Of a DNA stretch of 64,000 nt, positions 1-7,798 are shown in pieces. The notes under the pieces were generated by a model. It had not been told where the DNA came from, did not search any database, and was given only the letters and a program-made list of their open reading frames with translations. This DNA comes from Streptomyces sp. NBC_00539 (GTDB taxonomy: Bacteria; Actinomycetota; Actinomycetes; Streptomycetales; Streptomycetaceae): positions 6,777,501-6,841,500 of the forward strand of contig NZ_CP107811.1 in NCBI RefSeq assembly GCF_036346105.1, in the 5' to 3' direction. The position numbers were made by a program, and so were the translations under genes. Position 1 is the first letter of the stretch. Each line of letters opens with the position of its first letter.

Positions 1-1128
1 GTGCCGGTCGGCCTGGACCCGCAGGATCCGGCCGATCCGCTCCGTACGCCCCGTAGCGGCGTCCAGTACGGACTGGCCCTTGCGCAGCGTGCCCGAGTAG
101 ACCCGTACGTAGGTGAGCCGTCCGGTCGGCGTCGCCGTCACCTTGAAGGCCAGTGCCGCGAACGGCCCGGTCGGATCGGGGGAGCGCTCCTCGGCCGGAC
201 CGCCCGCCGCACCGGTCGTGCCCCTTACCGGCGGCATGTCGGCGGGCGACGGCAGGTACGCGAGTACCGCGTCCAGCAGCGGCTCGATCCCGCGGTTGCG
301 GTAGGCCGACCCGCACAGCACGACGACGCCCTCCCCGGCGAGCGTCAGCTCGCGCAGTGCGCGGGCCAGGGTCGGCCCGCTCAGCGCCGAAGCCGCGCAG
401 AACTCCTCCAGGGCGTCCGCGTGCAGAGCGGCGACCGTCTCCTCGAGGAGCCGGCGGCGCCGCTGGGCCTCCTCCCGCAGTTCTTCGGGCACCGGTCCGC
501 TCTCGTACGTGCCGTCCGTGCCCGCGCGCCCGTCCGCGTGACCGTCCGTATGCCAGTGCAGCGCGCGCATCTCCAGCAGGTCGACGACCCCGGTGAATCC
601 GTCCTCCCGGCCGATGGGCAACTGGACCACCAGCGGTATGACGTCCAGCCGTTCGCGGAGGGAGGCGACGGCCGAGTCGAGGTCGGCGCCCGCCCGGTCG
701 AGCTTGTTGACGAACGCGATCCGCGGCACCCCGTGCCGGTCGGCCTGCCGCCACACCGACTCGCTCTGCGGCTCGACTCCGGCGACGGCGTCGAACACCG
801 CGACGGCGCCGTCGAGGACGCGCAGGGACCGCTCGACCTCGTCGGCGAAGTCGACGTGGCCCGGGGTGTCGATCAGGTTGACGCGGTGGCCGCCCCAACT
901 GCAGCTCACGGCCGCGGCGAAGATGGTGATGCCGCGATCGCGTTCCTGGGCGTCGAAGTCGGTGACGGTCGTTCCGTCGTGTACCTCGCCGCGTTTGTGG
1001 ATGGCGCCGGTCGCGAACAGGATGCGTTCGGTGACGGTGGTCTTGCCCGCGTCGACGTGGGCGAGGATGCCCAGATTGCGGACGGTGGCGGGGTAATGGG
1101 TGGCGAGGGGTCGCCGGTTGCTGCGCAT
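1..1128 (-). CDS. Elongation factor G-type translational GTPase (paralogue), 3' end outside window
   Basis: N-terminal 376 residues of an EF-G/ribosomal-protection-type GTPase; the gene runs off the left edge. Reading from the ATG at 1128, the G1 P-loop AHVDAGKTT lies near residues 23-31, the switch region is [12 protein letters not shown]3 is DTPGHVDF and G4 is NKLD, followed by the start of domain II ([19 protein letters not shown]). Family role: GTP-driven translocation or removal of ligands from the ribosome. It stands alone, without the rpsL-rpsG-tuf neighbours of housekeeping fusA, which suggests the second EF-G copy common in streptomycetes. The visible part cannot separate EF-G from a TetM/OtrA-like protein. 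A short upstream reading frame and exclusive hairpins may control it. Confidence 0.9.
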   Translation of the reverse strand, partial: MRSNRRPLATHYPATVRNLGILAHVDAGKTTVTERILFATGAIHKRGEVHDGTTVTDFDAQERDRGITIFAAAVSCSWGGHRVNLIDTPGHVDFADEVERSLRVLDGAVAVFDAVAGVEPQSESVWRQADRHGVPRIAFVNKLDRAGADLDSAVASLRERLDVIPLVVQLPIGREDGFTGVVDLLEMRALHWHTDGHADGRAGTDGTYESGPVPEELREEAQRRRRLLEETVAALHADALEEFCAASALSGPTLARALRELTLAGEGVVVLCGSAYRNRGIEPLLDAVLAYLPSPADMPPVRGTTGAAGGPAEERSPDPTGPFAALAFKVTATPTGRLTYVRVYSGTLRKGQSVLDAATGRTERIGRILRVQADRH

Positions 1129-1204
1129 GGCCCGGGGCCTTTCGAATGATGAGGGAACAGGCAGCGCGATTCCCGGAACTGCACACGGCACACGGCCCCG
1201 CCTC

Positions 1205-1233
1205 GCCCGGCCAGGCCGGCGTGAGCCGGCAGC
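1205..1233 (-). promoter_or_regulatory. Alternative GCCGGC hairpins between leader frame and EF-G
   Basis: Three complementary blocks lie in a row: GCCGGC at 1225-1230, GCCGGC at 1215-1220 and GCCCGGCC at 1205-1212. On the transcribed minus strand the first can pair with the second, or the second with the third, but not both. That is the geometry of an attenuator. No U-tract follows, so terminator function is uncertain. Confidence 0.3.
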
Positions 1234-1257
1234 GGGGTGCGGAGGGAGGGGCGGGAA

Positions 1258-1377
1258 CTAGGACAGAGTCACGGGCATACGGTGGCGGCCGCGCAGCCGG
1301 CACCGGGCATCGCGAGACACCGGGATCACGTCGTACCGGGCCGGGGGAACGAAGGCGGTGGTGCGTCGCATGCACAT
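1258..1377 (-). CDS. Candidate 39-aa leader peptide upstream of the EF-G paralogue
   Basis: Short frame starting MCMRRTTAFVPPARYDV and ending PVTLS, read toward the EF-G gene 130 bases downstream. An AGAAGGGG ribosome-binding site sits about 9 bases before the ATG, and third codon positions are mostly G or C as in real local genes. Competing stem-loops lie between its stop and the EF-G start. I infer a possible attenuation or translation-sensing leader. No homologue is recognised, and it could be a chance frame. Confidence 0.4.
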   Translation of the reverse strand: MCMRRTTAFVPPARYDVIPVSRDARCRLRGRHRMPVTLS

Positions 1378-1674
1378 GGCCCGGTTCCCCTTCTCTTCAC
1401 TCGGCGTGGTCACGCGGTGCCCTGTCGGCAGCGCGTGGGGCGAGTGTAGTGAAGGCGCTCGCGAGCGGGCGCGGCATTTTCCGGCTTGCGCGGAGGGCGC
1501 GAGAACACGGCAGTGGACCGCAGGCGCCGGCGGGCGCCCGTAGGGGTCAACGATCATCGGCAGGTGGCCCGTGGTCCCCTTGCGTCAGGGGGTAGCCCGC
1601 GGCCCACCGCCAGGCATTTTCATCGGTAGCGCAGTGGTGTCTGGGATCGCCGGCCGCGGTGGTGCGGCCGACGG
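1378..1674. other. Gene-poor spacer upstream of the leader frame
   Basis: About 300 bases between the leader frame and the MerR stop. It presumably carries the promoter for the leptin-like short leader frame and EF-G gene on the minus strand. No convincing -10/-35 pair or gene was recognised. Confidence 0.4.
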
Positions 1675-2046
1675 TCAGGCCACCGGGCGGATGCGGTCAC
1701 CGGTTGCTTGGCGCAGCGCAGCCTGCAGTCGGTCGCGGGTCTCGGTCTGGGCGGCGATCCGTTGGTTGAGGACTGCCAACCGTTCCCACGCGATGCGCAG
1801 GCCCTTGCCCGAGGGCGGGGCGGCAGCCACGTCGCCGTCCAGGCAGGGCAGGAAAACGCGCACGTCGTCCAGGGTGAGTCCGGCGGCCAGCAGGTAGCGG
1901 ATGTTGCGCACCCGCACCACCGCCCGCTCGTCGTAGACGCGGTAGCCGTTGGAGGCCCGCTCGGATGAGATCAGCCCGGCCTGCTCGTAGTGCCGCAGCG
2001 CACGGGCGCTCGTCCCAGTAGCCGTGGCCAGCTCACCGATCCGCAC
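1675..2046 (-). CDS. MerR-family transcriptional regulator
   Basis: 123-residue MerR protein. The N-terminal winged helix begins VRIGELATATGTSARALRHY, with the family's YEQAGLI and NGYRVYDE motifs, followed by a dimerisation helix near residues 80-115. There is no cysteine-rich C-terminus, so a small-molecule or redox signal is likelier than a metal. The GTG at 2046 is chosen because GGGAGGTGG precedes it by about 8 bases; an in-frame GTG at 2076 overlaps the SDR stop as GTGA. It lies directly downstream of the SDR gene on the same strand, so the two form an operon that it probably controls through the dyad at 2844-2865. Confidence 0.88.
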   Translation of the reverse strand: MRIGELATATGTSARALRHYEQAGLISSERASNGYRVYDERAVVRVRNIRYLLAAGLTLDDVRVFLPCLDGDVAAAPPSGKGLRIAWERLAVLNQRIAAQTETRDRLQAALRQATGDRIRPVA

Positions 2047-2072
2047 CCATTCCACCTCCCGGAGCACTTCTA

Positions 2073-2828
2073 TCACGCCACGACCGCTCCGCCGTCGATC
2101 GGGAGTACCACTCCTGTGACGAACGAGGCGCCCGGTGCGGAGAGTTGGGTTATCGCCCAGGCCACCTCCTCGGGTCGGCCGATCCGGCCCAGCGGGGTGT
2201 GTGCCAGCTGCCATTCCCGCACCGCTGCCCTTCGCTCCGGGGTCAGGCCCTGATGTTCGCCGATCGGAGTGTCGATCGCGCCAGGCGCGACCGCCACGAC
2301 CCGGATCCCGCGGGGCGCCAGCTCGACCGCCCAGCTGCGGGTCAGCAGTTCCAGGGCGGTTTTGGTCGCCGCGTAAATCGAGCTTCCCGGCCAGGCCCGT
2401 TGTCCCACCGACGTGCTGACGTTGACGATCACGCCGTGCGACTCCCCGAGGAGCGGCAGCATGGCCTGGGTCAGCAGGACCGGGGCGACGAGGTTGGTGG
2501 CGAACTGGGCTGTGATCGTCTCCGGCGTCAGGGTGCCGAGGGCGCCGCTGCGCACGATGCCGGCGTTGTTGACCAGCACGTCCAGCCGACCGTGCGTCTC
2601 CAGCACGGTCTGGAGGATCCGGTCGGGCCCGCCCGGAGCGGCGATGTCGGCGGCCAGCGGGGTGATCCGCTCGTGCCCGGTGGAGGTCTCCTTGAGCGGT
2701 TCGATCCTGCGTCCTACTGCGATCACGTGGGCTCCCTCGGCGGCGAAGGCGTGGGCGGTGGCCCGGCCGATGCCGGTGCCGGCCCCGGTGATGACGACGA
2801 CCCTGCTGTGCGGTGCGGTGGTGTTCAT
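2073..2828 (-). CDS. Short-chain dehydrogenase/reductase
   Basis: Classical SDR of 251 residues. Visible motifs are the cofactor-binding TGAGTGIG, the NNAG motif, the catalytic Ser region (NVSTSVG) and Tyr-Lys in YAATK, then VAPGAIDTP. It probably acts as an NAD(P)-dependent oxidoreductase; the substrate cannot be read. The ATG at 2828 is preferred over 2837 because the likely -10 hexamer abuts 2837, making a leaderless start at 2828 more natural. It is the first gene of an operon with the MerR gene. Confidence 0.88.
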   Translation of the reverse strand: MNTTAPHSRVVVITGAGTGIGRATAHAFAAEGAHVIAVGRRIEPLKETSTGHERITPLAADIAAPGGPDRILQTVLETHGRLDVLVNNAGIVRSGALGTLTPETITAQFATNLVAPVLLTQAMLPLLGESHGVIVNVSTSVGQRAWPGSSIYAATKTALELLTRSWAVELAPRGIRVVAVAPGAIDTPIGEHQGLTPERRAAVREWQLAHTPLGRIGRPEEVAWAITQLSAPGASFVTGVVLPIDGGAVVA

Positions 2829-2843
2829 GCCGGCCATCGTGCA

Positions 2844-2865
2844 ACCTTGTCGCCAGCGGCAAGGT
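2844..2865 (-). promoter_or_regulatory. MerR-type operator/promoter of the SDR-merR operon
   Basis: Dyad ACCTTG-N10-CAAGGT, with 9 of 11 base pairs matching, lies just upstream of the SDR start. On the minus strand TTGACC at 2868-2863 can serve as -35, followed by a 19-base spacer, the unusual length typical of MerR-activated promoters. The -10 (TGCACG, 2843-2838) is weak. The arrangement implies autoregulated, inducible expression. Confidence 0.65.
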
Positions 2866-3072
2866 CAAACGCCTTCGCCCACGTGCCAGATGTGTCGAGC
2901 CGTGCGCTGGTCGGGAGTTGCCGGCCCATCACCTCCTCGAGCTGGAGCTCTCGGCCGCCGCCCGGACGCCGCCGTGCCATCTCCGGGTCCGCTCGCTGCC
3001 AACCCGGGTCGCCTCCCGCATGTGATGAGGCCAGAAGCCGCCCGGAAGGCAGAACGAGCAAGCGCACGGCGT

Positions 3073-3096
3073 CGGCATCGGCATCGGCATCGGCTT
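3073..3096. repeat. CGGCAT hexanucleotide repeat
   Basis: Three exact tandem CGGCAT units followed by CGGCTT, in the spacer between the SDR operon and the DUF1232 gene. No coding role is seen. Confidence 0.7.
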
Positions 3097-3148
3097 CGAC
3101 CCCCGAGTGGCCGCGGTACGGGGGCATCCAACGGGGTATACGGCGGCA

Positions 3149-3445
3149 ATGGACGGAAAGGTCTGGCTCACGCTGGCCGCGGTCGTCGCCGCCGCGCTCG
3201 CGCTTTACGCGGCCGTACTGCTCGTACGGGTCTTCAAGGCGCGGCGCCTGCTGCTCGACGCCGGGATCCCGCTGCGCGACAAGGCCCTCTTCTGGGTCGC
3301 CGTGCTCTACACGGTCTCGCCGGTGGACCTGATCCCGGATCCGGTGTACCTGGACGACATCGGCGTCCTGCTGCTGGCCCTGCGCTCCCTCCACGCGGCG
3401 GCGGCCCGGCTGCCCGCGTCCAAGGACACCGCACCCGAGGCGTAG
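3149..3445 (+). CDS. DUF1232 (YkvA-like) small membrane protein
   Basis: 98 residues. An N-terminal membrane helix (LTLAAVVAAALALYAAVLLV) is followed by the DUF1232 signature ALFWVAVLYTVSPVDLIPDP and a second hydrophobic stretch with YLDDIGVLLLAL. Family function is unknown. The ATG at 3149 gives the usual family N-terminus; no strong ribosome-binding site is visible. It is convergent with the DUF6243 gene, with a strong hairpin between them. Confidence 0.8.
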   Translation: MDGKVWLTLAAVVAAALALYAAVLLVRVFKARRLLLDAGIPLRDKALFWVAVLYTVSPVDLIPDPVYLDDIGVLLLALRSLHAAAARLPASKDTAPEA

Positions 3446-3479
3446 AGCCGAACGGCGGGCGGGCCCCTCATACGGCGGC

Positions 3480-3510
3480 TGGGACCGACCGCGCGTCGCG
3501 GTCGGTCCCA
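3480..3510. terminator. Perfect 14-bp hairpin between convergent genes
   Basis: Arms TGGGACCGACCGCG (3480-3493) and its exact reverse complement (3497-3510) with a three-base loop. It lies between the stops of the DUF1232 and DUF6243 genes, so it can terminate both strands. It has no T-tract, as is usual in streptomycetes. Confidence 0.8.
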
Positions 3511-3543
3511 GGCCCGGGTCTGCGGCGGGTGCGGCGGTGCGTG

Positions 3544-3759
3544 TCAGCTCTGTGCGGTGTCGCCGCTCGCCTGCTCGGTGGCCTCGGCCGTGCCTGCCTT
3601 CTCACGCATCTTGCGCACCAGCTCCGCCTTCTGGTCGGCTGCACTCTGGCGGTCGCGGTTGCGGTGGGGGCCGTTGTTCTGTCGTTCGGCGCGGGACAGC
3701 TTCTTGCGCTGGCCGCCGCCCTGGCCCACGGGGTTGTTGATGTTCTTGCTGTCGGTCAC
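3544..3759 (-). CDS. DUF6243 family small basic protein
   Basis: 71-residue hydrophilic protein with the conserved blocks KNINNPVGQGGGQRKKLSRA and ERQNNGPHRN that mark the streptomycete DUF6243 family. It has no signal peptide or membrane segment; the C-terminal half is helical and charged (DQKAELVRKMREKAG). The GTG start at 3759 follows GGGAGAACCC. Function unknown. Confidence 0.8.
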   Translation of the reverse strand: MTDSKNINNPVGQGGGQRKKLSRAERQNNGPHRNRDRQSAADQKAELVRKMREKAGTAEATEQASGDTAQS

Positions 3760-4240
3760 GGGTTCTCCCGGTAATGATTGAAGTGATCTACGGATTCATC
3801 GGTGGGGGACGGGCGGCGACGTCGGAGGACGTCAGCAGGGGCCCATCTCGCTCTCACTCGTGAATCGGCGCCTGGAAGAACATGACAAAGACGTTACCCG
3901 GTTCCGCCGGCCCCGCGCACCATCCTGCCCACTGGTGCGGAACACCCCGATGGGCCCTGCCGTCCCGCCCCACTGGGGGTAGATGGCCTGTGGACGGGTG
4001 GTGTGGTGGCAGCGGTTGGTGTGCCTCTGCACCGCGTAGCCGCCGACCTGCTGCAATACCTCCCGCTGGCCCGCAGGGGAGAGACCGGAACCAGGCAACC
4101 CCGTCGTCCCAGGTGCGGAGCTCCTGGGCGAACCCGGCCCTCGGCCGGTCCGGAGGTGGACTGACCAGCAGGATTCATCGGGCCTGAGACGGATCGGGCC
4201 GACCAAGTTCTCGTTATTCCTGCTACGGGGGCAGGTGCAT
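3760..4240. other. Intergenic region without recognisable gene
   Basis: About 480 bases between the DUF6243 and Hsp20 genes. Open frames here lack family motifs or consistent codon bias. It may hold the DUF6243 promoter and decayed sequence. Confidence 0.4.
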
Positions 4241-4864
4241 TCATGCCGCTCCGGTGGGGCCAGTGCGGCCCGACGTGTCATCGCTGCTCCGCGGGCCGGC
4301 GGCCGGGGTCGGGGCGGTGGTGCCGGGCTCGAAGGTGTTGCGTGCTTCGGCCGTGGTGGGTCCGCCCTCGCCCGTGAGCTTGCTTGGGGCCTGTCCTTCG
4401 AGGGTGCGGTGTCCTTTTCCGATTTCGATCTTGCGGCGTTGCGGTTGTGCCGTCTTGGGGACGGTCAGGGTCAGGACACCGTTGTCGAGCTCGGCGTCGC
4501 AGTGCTCGACGTCGGCCGCGGCGGGCAGGCTGGTGCGGTACATGAAGCTGCCGTGCCTACGGGTGAGGACCTTGCCCTGGTGTTCTTCGGACAGTTCGCC
4601 GCTGATCACCAGTTCGTCGCCTTCCATCTCGATGTCGATGTTCTCAGGCGGGTACCCAGGCAGCTCGAGCTTGAGCGTGTAGGAGTTCTCGTTCTCCTCT
4701 TCCTCGGCCATGGGCAGCCAGGTGCCGCTGCCTGTGGCGGGGGCGGCGGCCTGTTCCAGGTACCGGCCCATCTGGTCCCACATCTTCTCGAAGTCCGCAA
4801 GCGGGTCCAGTCCGCTGATCAGTGCGCCGGGGCTGGTTCCGCGGCGTCGGATCGGTAGTGCCAT
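4241..4864 (-). CDS. Hsp20/alpha-crystallin family small heat-shock protein
   Basis: 207 residues. The alpha-crystallin domain spans about residues 57-150, with ELPGYPPENIDIEMEGDEL, the RRHGSFMYRTSLP strand and the hallmark ELDNGVLTLTVPK near the end. A Pro/Thr-rich tail follows. Family role: ATP-independent holdase that keeps unfolding proteins soluble. The ATG at 4864 has GGGAGGCGAGTGTC upstream. No clear HAIR (HspR) or RheA operator was found. The tail is longer than in typical Hsp18 proteins. Confidence 0.92.
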   Translation of the reverse strand: MALPIRRRGTSPGALISGLDPLADFEKMWDQMGRYLEQAAAPATGSGTWLPMAEEEENENSYTLKLELPGYPPENIDIEMEGDELVISGELSEEHQGKVLTRRHGSFMYRTSLPAAADVEHCDAELDNGVLTLTVPKTAQPQRRKIEIGKGHRTLEGQAPSKLTGEGGPTTAEARNTFEPGTTAPTPAAGPRSSDDTSGRTGPTGAA

Positions 4865-4996
4865 GACACTCGCCTCCCGTCGCGATCCCGGGCGGCGGGA
4901 GCGCCTCCCGGTACAGGGCGGCTAACCCGGCCATCAGCGGTTAAACCACAGGGGGCTCGCTTAAAGCTTGCGACGTCTGGGCGCGAGGTGACGGGC

Positions 4997-5390
4997 TCAG
5001 GGAGCGGGGGCAGCGGCGAGGAGGGTGGTGGCGTGCTGGGTGAGGGGTCCGTCGTATGGGTGTGGCGAGGCGGCGCAGGGCCTCCGGGGCGGCGTCGCCC
5101 GCGGCGATGGCACGGACGAGGGTGCCGACGAGGCGTCCTCGCCGAACAGCTCGCCGTGGGTGGACCAGGCTTCGGCGACGCCGCCGGTGTGGATGAGGAT
5201 CCGGTCGCCGGGCTCCAGCCGGCAGCGGTGGATCGAGGTGGGTGAGCCCGGGGTGTGGGAGCTCATGCCCAGGGGGCGTTGCGAGGAGGTCCGACTGTGA
5301 GCCGGCCGAAGGAGACCTGGGCACCGGGGACGTCGGCCGGTTCGTGTGGCGCGGCGACGTCCCGCAGACACAGGCGGCGCCGGGGGGGGG
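4997..5390 (-). pseudogene. Decayed PP2C/SpoIIE-type phosphatase, C-terminal part
   Basis: The minus strand encodes the end of an RsbU/SpoIIE-like phosphatase: PLGM...RLEPGDRILIHTGGVAEAW...HGELFGED in one frame, LVGTLVRAIAAGDAAPEAL in a second frame, then HPYDGPLTQHATTLLAA back in the first. The last piece corresponds to the family's metal-binding LxDDAT end, with DD changed. At least two frameshifts and no N-terminus mean it is non-functional. A ten-G run at 5382-5391 marks its upstream edge. From there to 5889 no gene is recognised. Confidence 0.65.
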
Positions 5391-5889
5391 GAGTACCACC
5401 GGGGCCGGTCCACGCCGTCGATGCTGCCGCGCCCCGGGTTCTCGCGTACCCGGATCCGCCGAAAGCGGGACCGGAGTGACGGGGGACGTCACGACCCCAG
5501 GTGCTTCTACGCCCCTGATCTCTGCGTGGACGCAAGGCGGAGGCGTCTCTCCAGCGGCCAGGCTCGCGCTGCTCGGCCCGCACGCTGGGCGGCGCCCGCG
5601 TCGTGCCGATCTGGCCTCTTGTTCCCGACAACGGGGACCTCCTCGAGTTGCCCCGGAGTGCTGTGACCGGAGTGCTCCGGGTCGCCGTCCGAAAGCCTCA
5701 GTGTTCGGCGGGCCGGGCACCCTGGGGCAGCCGGCCACCACGGCCCGCGCTGAGGCGTCCGGCTGCGCCTGATGCGGCCCGGCCGCCCCTGCGGCCCCGG
5801 TCGCCGCCCTGGATCCGGCTTCCTACCATGGGAAGGTCGGCTCGGGGCTTCGGATTCCGCTCGGGGACGTGCATCAGGGGTGATCCTGT

Positions 5890-7125
5890 ATGGGCCGGTA
5901 CCGCACGCCCACCGTCGTGGCCGCCGCCTCCCTCTTGCTGACCGCGCTGTGTGCGGGCCAGGCCCCCGCCGCCGCGCCGCCGGGCCGGGTCGGCATCGAC
6001 GACGTGATCGCCGAAGAACTCGACGACGCCATCACCGCGGCCATGCGCGAGGCCGGCATCCCCGGCGTGGGCGTCGGCCTGTGGGTCGACGGCAAAGACG
6101 CCTACGTACGCGCCTTCGGCACCTCCGACAAGACCACCGGCACCCCCATCAAGACCGATATGTACACCCGTATCGGCAGCGTCACCAAGACCTTCACCAT
6201 CACCGGCGTCCTCCAACTCGTCGACCAGGGGAAGGTACGGCTCGACGCGCCGATCTCGACGTACCTCCAGGGCGTGCCCGGCGGCGACCGCATCACCGTC
6301 CGGCAGCTCGCCGACATGCGCAGCGGCCTCTACAACTACACCGAGGACCCCCGCTGGCTGGCCACCTTCAAGGCCGCCCCGTACCGCGCTTGGAGCCCGC
6401 AGCAGCTGCTGGACATCGCCTTCCGGCACCCGGCGAAGTTCCCGCCCGGGGCACGCTGGGAGTATTCCAACACCAACACCGTCCTGCTCGGTCTGCTCGT
6501 CGAGAAGATCAGCGGACAGCCCCTGCACACCTACCTGCAGCAGCACGTCTTCGCACCGGCCGGCATGGACGCGACCTCGCTGCCGACCGGCACCGAGATC
6601 ACCAGCCCGTACGTGCACGGCTACACGAACTTCACCCCGGACGGCACGACCGTCGACGCCTCCGGCTGGAACCCGTCCTGGGGCTGGGCGGCCGGCGCGA
6701 TGATCTCCACCATCGACGACCTGCACACCTGGGTTCCGACCATGGTCAGCGGGCAGCTGCCGGACGGCCACCGGCTGCTGCAACCGGCCGTCCAGGCCCA
6801 ACGGCTGCACATGCTGCCCACCGGGCACCCCGGGCTGGGCTACGGGCTCGGCATCGCCGACTTCGCCGGCTGGATCGGCCACAACGGCGAGCTGCCCGGC
6901 TACGAGACCATCGCCGTCCGCCTCCCGCAGGACCGCGCCACCATGGTCATCGTCGTGAACTCCGACGTCGACGGGAAGTTCGGCAACCTGAGTTCTCTCA
7001 TCGCCAACAGGATCACCAAGATCGTGTCACCGAAGCACATCTGGTCGCTTCCGACAGAGGCCGAGCCCAATACGCTCCCGGAGCCGTCCACGTCATCCGC
7101 ACCGCCCGCGTCGCCGAAGCCGTAG
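5890..7125 (+). CDS. Secreted serine beta-lactamase-like D,D-peptidase
   Basis: 411 residues with an N-terminal signal peptide (VVAAASLLLTALCAG, cleavage likely after AAA). It carries the class C/R61-type active-site triad: S97-V-T-K100, Y192-S-N194 and H331-N-G333. This fits the streptomycete D-alanyl-D-alanine carboxypeptidase R61 family, acting outside the cell on peptidoglycan stem peptides, although esterase or beta-lactamase activity cannot be excluded. HNG replaces the HTG of R61. A Ser/Pro-rich C-terminal tail follows. The ATG at 5890 has AGGGGTGATCC upstream. Confidence 0.92.
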   Translation: MGRYRTPTVVAAASLLLTALCAGQAPAAAPPGRVGIDDVIAEELDDAITAAMREAGIPGVGVGLWVDGKDAYVRAFGTSDKTTGTPIKTDMYTRIGSVTKTFTITGVLQLVDQGKVRLDAPISTYLQGVPGGDRITVRQLADMRSGLYNYTEDPRWLATFKAAPYRAWSPQQLLDIAFRHPAKFPPGARWEYSNTNTVLLGLLVEKISGQPLHTYLQQHVFAPAGMDATSLPTGTEITSPYVHGYTNFTPDGTTVDASGWNPSWGWAAGAMISTIDDLHTWVPTMVSGQLPDGHRLLQPAVQAQRLHMLPTGHPGLGYGLGIADFAGWIGHNGELPGYETIAVRLPQDRATMVIVVNSDVDGKFGNLSSLIANRITKIVSPKHIWSLPTEAEPNTLPEPSTSSAPPASPKP

Positions 7126-7129
7126 GACC
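7102..7129. repeat. 28-bp exact repeat, copy 1 (partner at 63442-63469)
   Basis: The 28 bases covering the last codons and stop of the D,D-peptidase gene recur exactly at 63442-63469, and the next ~35 bases remain partly similar in both places. The second copy has no peptidase gene attached. Confidence 0.8.
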
Positions 7130-7526
7130 GTCCGTTGACCTTCGGGCCGTAGCGCCGTTCGCCATGGCCTTTGCCCATGGCCTTCGGCCCTGTTGCACCG
7201 ACCCGCGGATTCCTGGGCTCGGGGATCGGTCAGCAACGCGTCCGACGCGATCATGACAACAGCCCGCGCGGCCGGCCGTCGGCTCGGGTTTTCGGGCTGA
7301 CCTTGCGGGCGCGGCCTGGGAGCTGGAGCGCTCCGGCGACCGGTGACGGCTGCCGCTTCGGGTACCGTCCGCCGGGCCGCGTGCCCGGTCCGCGCCCCGC
7401 TGGTCCGGGAGGGCGAGCGTGAGGGCGAGAAGGCCCGGCAATGCTGTGTCCGCCGGTGGAGCCGATGCTCGGGCAGGCTGCCGAGGCGCTACCGGGCCCC
7501 GGCCGCCCTGCATGCAGGTCTGGCCT
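7126..7526. other. Intergenic region, no gene recognised
   Basis: About 400 bases between the D,D-peptidase and the ligase remnant. Frames on both strands are proline/arginine-rich shadows without motifs. It is probably decayed mobile DNA. Confidence 0.4.
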
Positions 7527-7762
7527 ATGAGCGTCACCGGCACCCTTACCCGCCCTGACCTGCTGGTCCGGGGACGCCACGACGCGGCGGGCCGGTGGAG
7601 CGCGGTCGGCCGGGCGGTGCCGCTGCGCCCGGGGGGCGGCCCGCCTGGTCGGCGACGGGGCGCGGCCCGGCTGCGCCGGCGCCGACCCCACCACCTGTCC
7701 ACCACCGGACGGTCGCGGTCACCCCTGGGAGAGCGTCACGTTCCTTTGCGTCGGGGATGAGG
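7527..7762 (+). pseudogene. ATP-dependent DNA ligase C-terminal fragment (remnant 1)
   Basis: The plus strand encodes VTGTLTRPDLLVRGRHDAAG and AVGRAVPLRP in one frame, then AARLVGDG and GHPWESVTF in another after a G/C run. These blocks match the C-terminal region of actinobacterial ATP-dependent DNA ligases (VTGTLTRP...GRHD...AVGR...GHPW). The nucleotidyltransferase core is absent and the frame is broken. A sister remnant lies at 40200-40470. Confidence 0.6.
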
Positions 7763-7798
7763 CATGCCCGTGGCGTCCGGCGGCTTCCAGGTTGTCGG

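Noticed and set aside
1-1149. Long plus-strand open frame of 382 codons
   Set aside because: Antisense to the EF-G gene, whose motifs ([21 protein letters not shown]) are clear on the minus strand.
2413-3774. Long plus-strand frame of 453 codons
   Set aside because: Antisense to the SDR gene and out of frame with the DUF1232 gene; no motifs.
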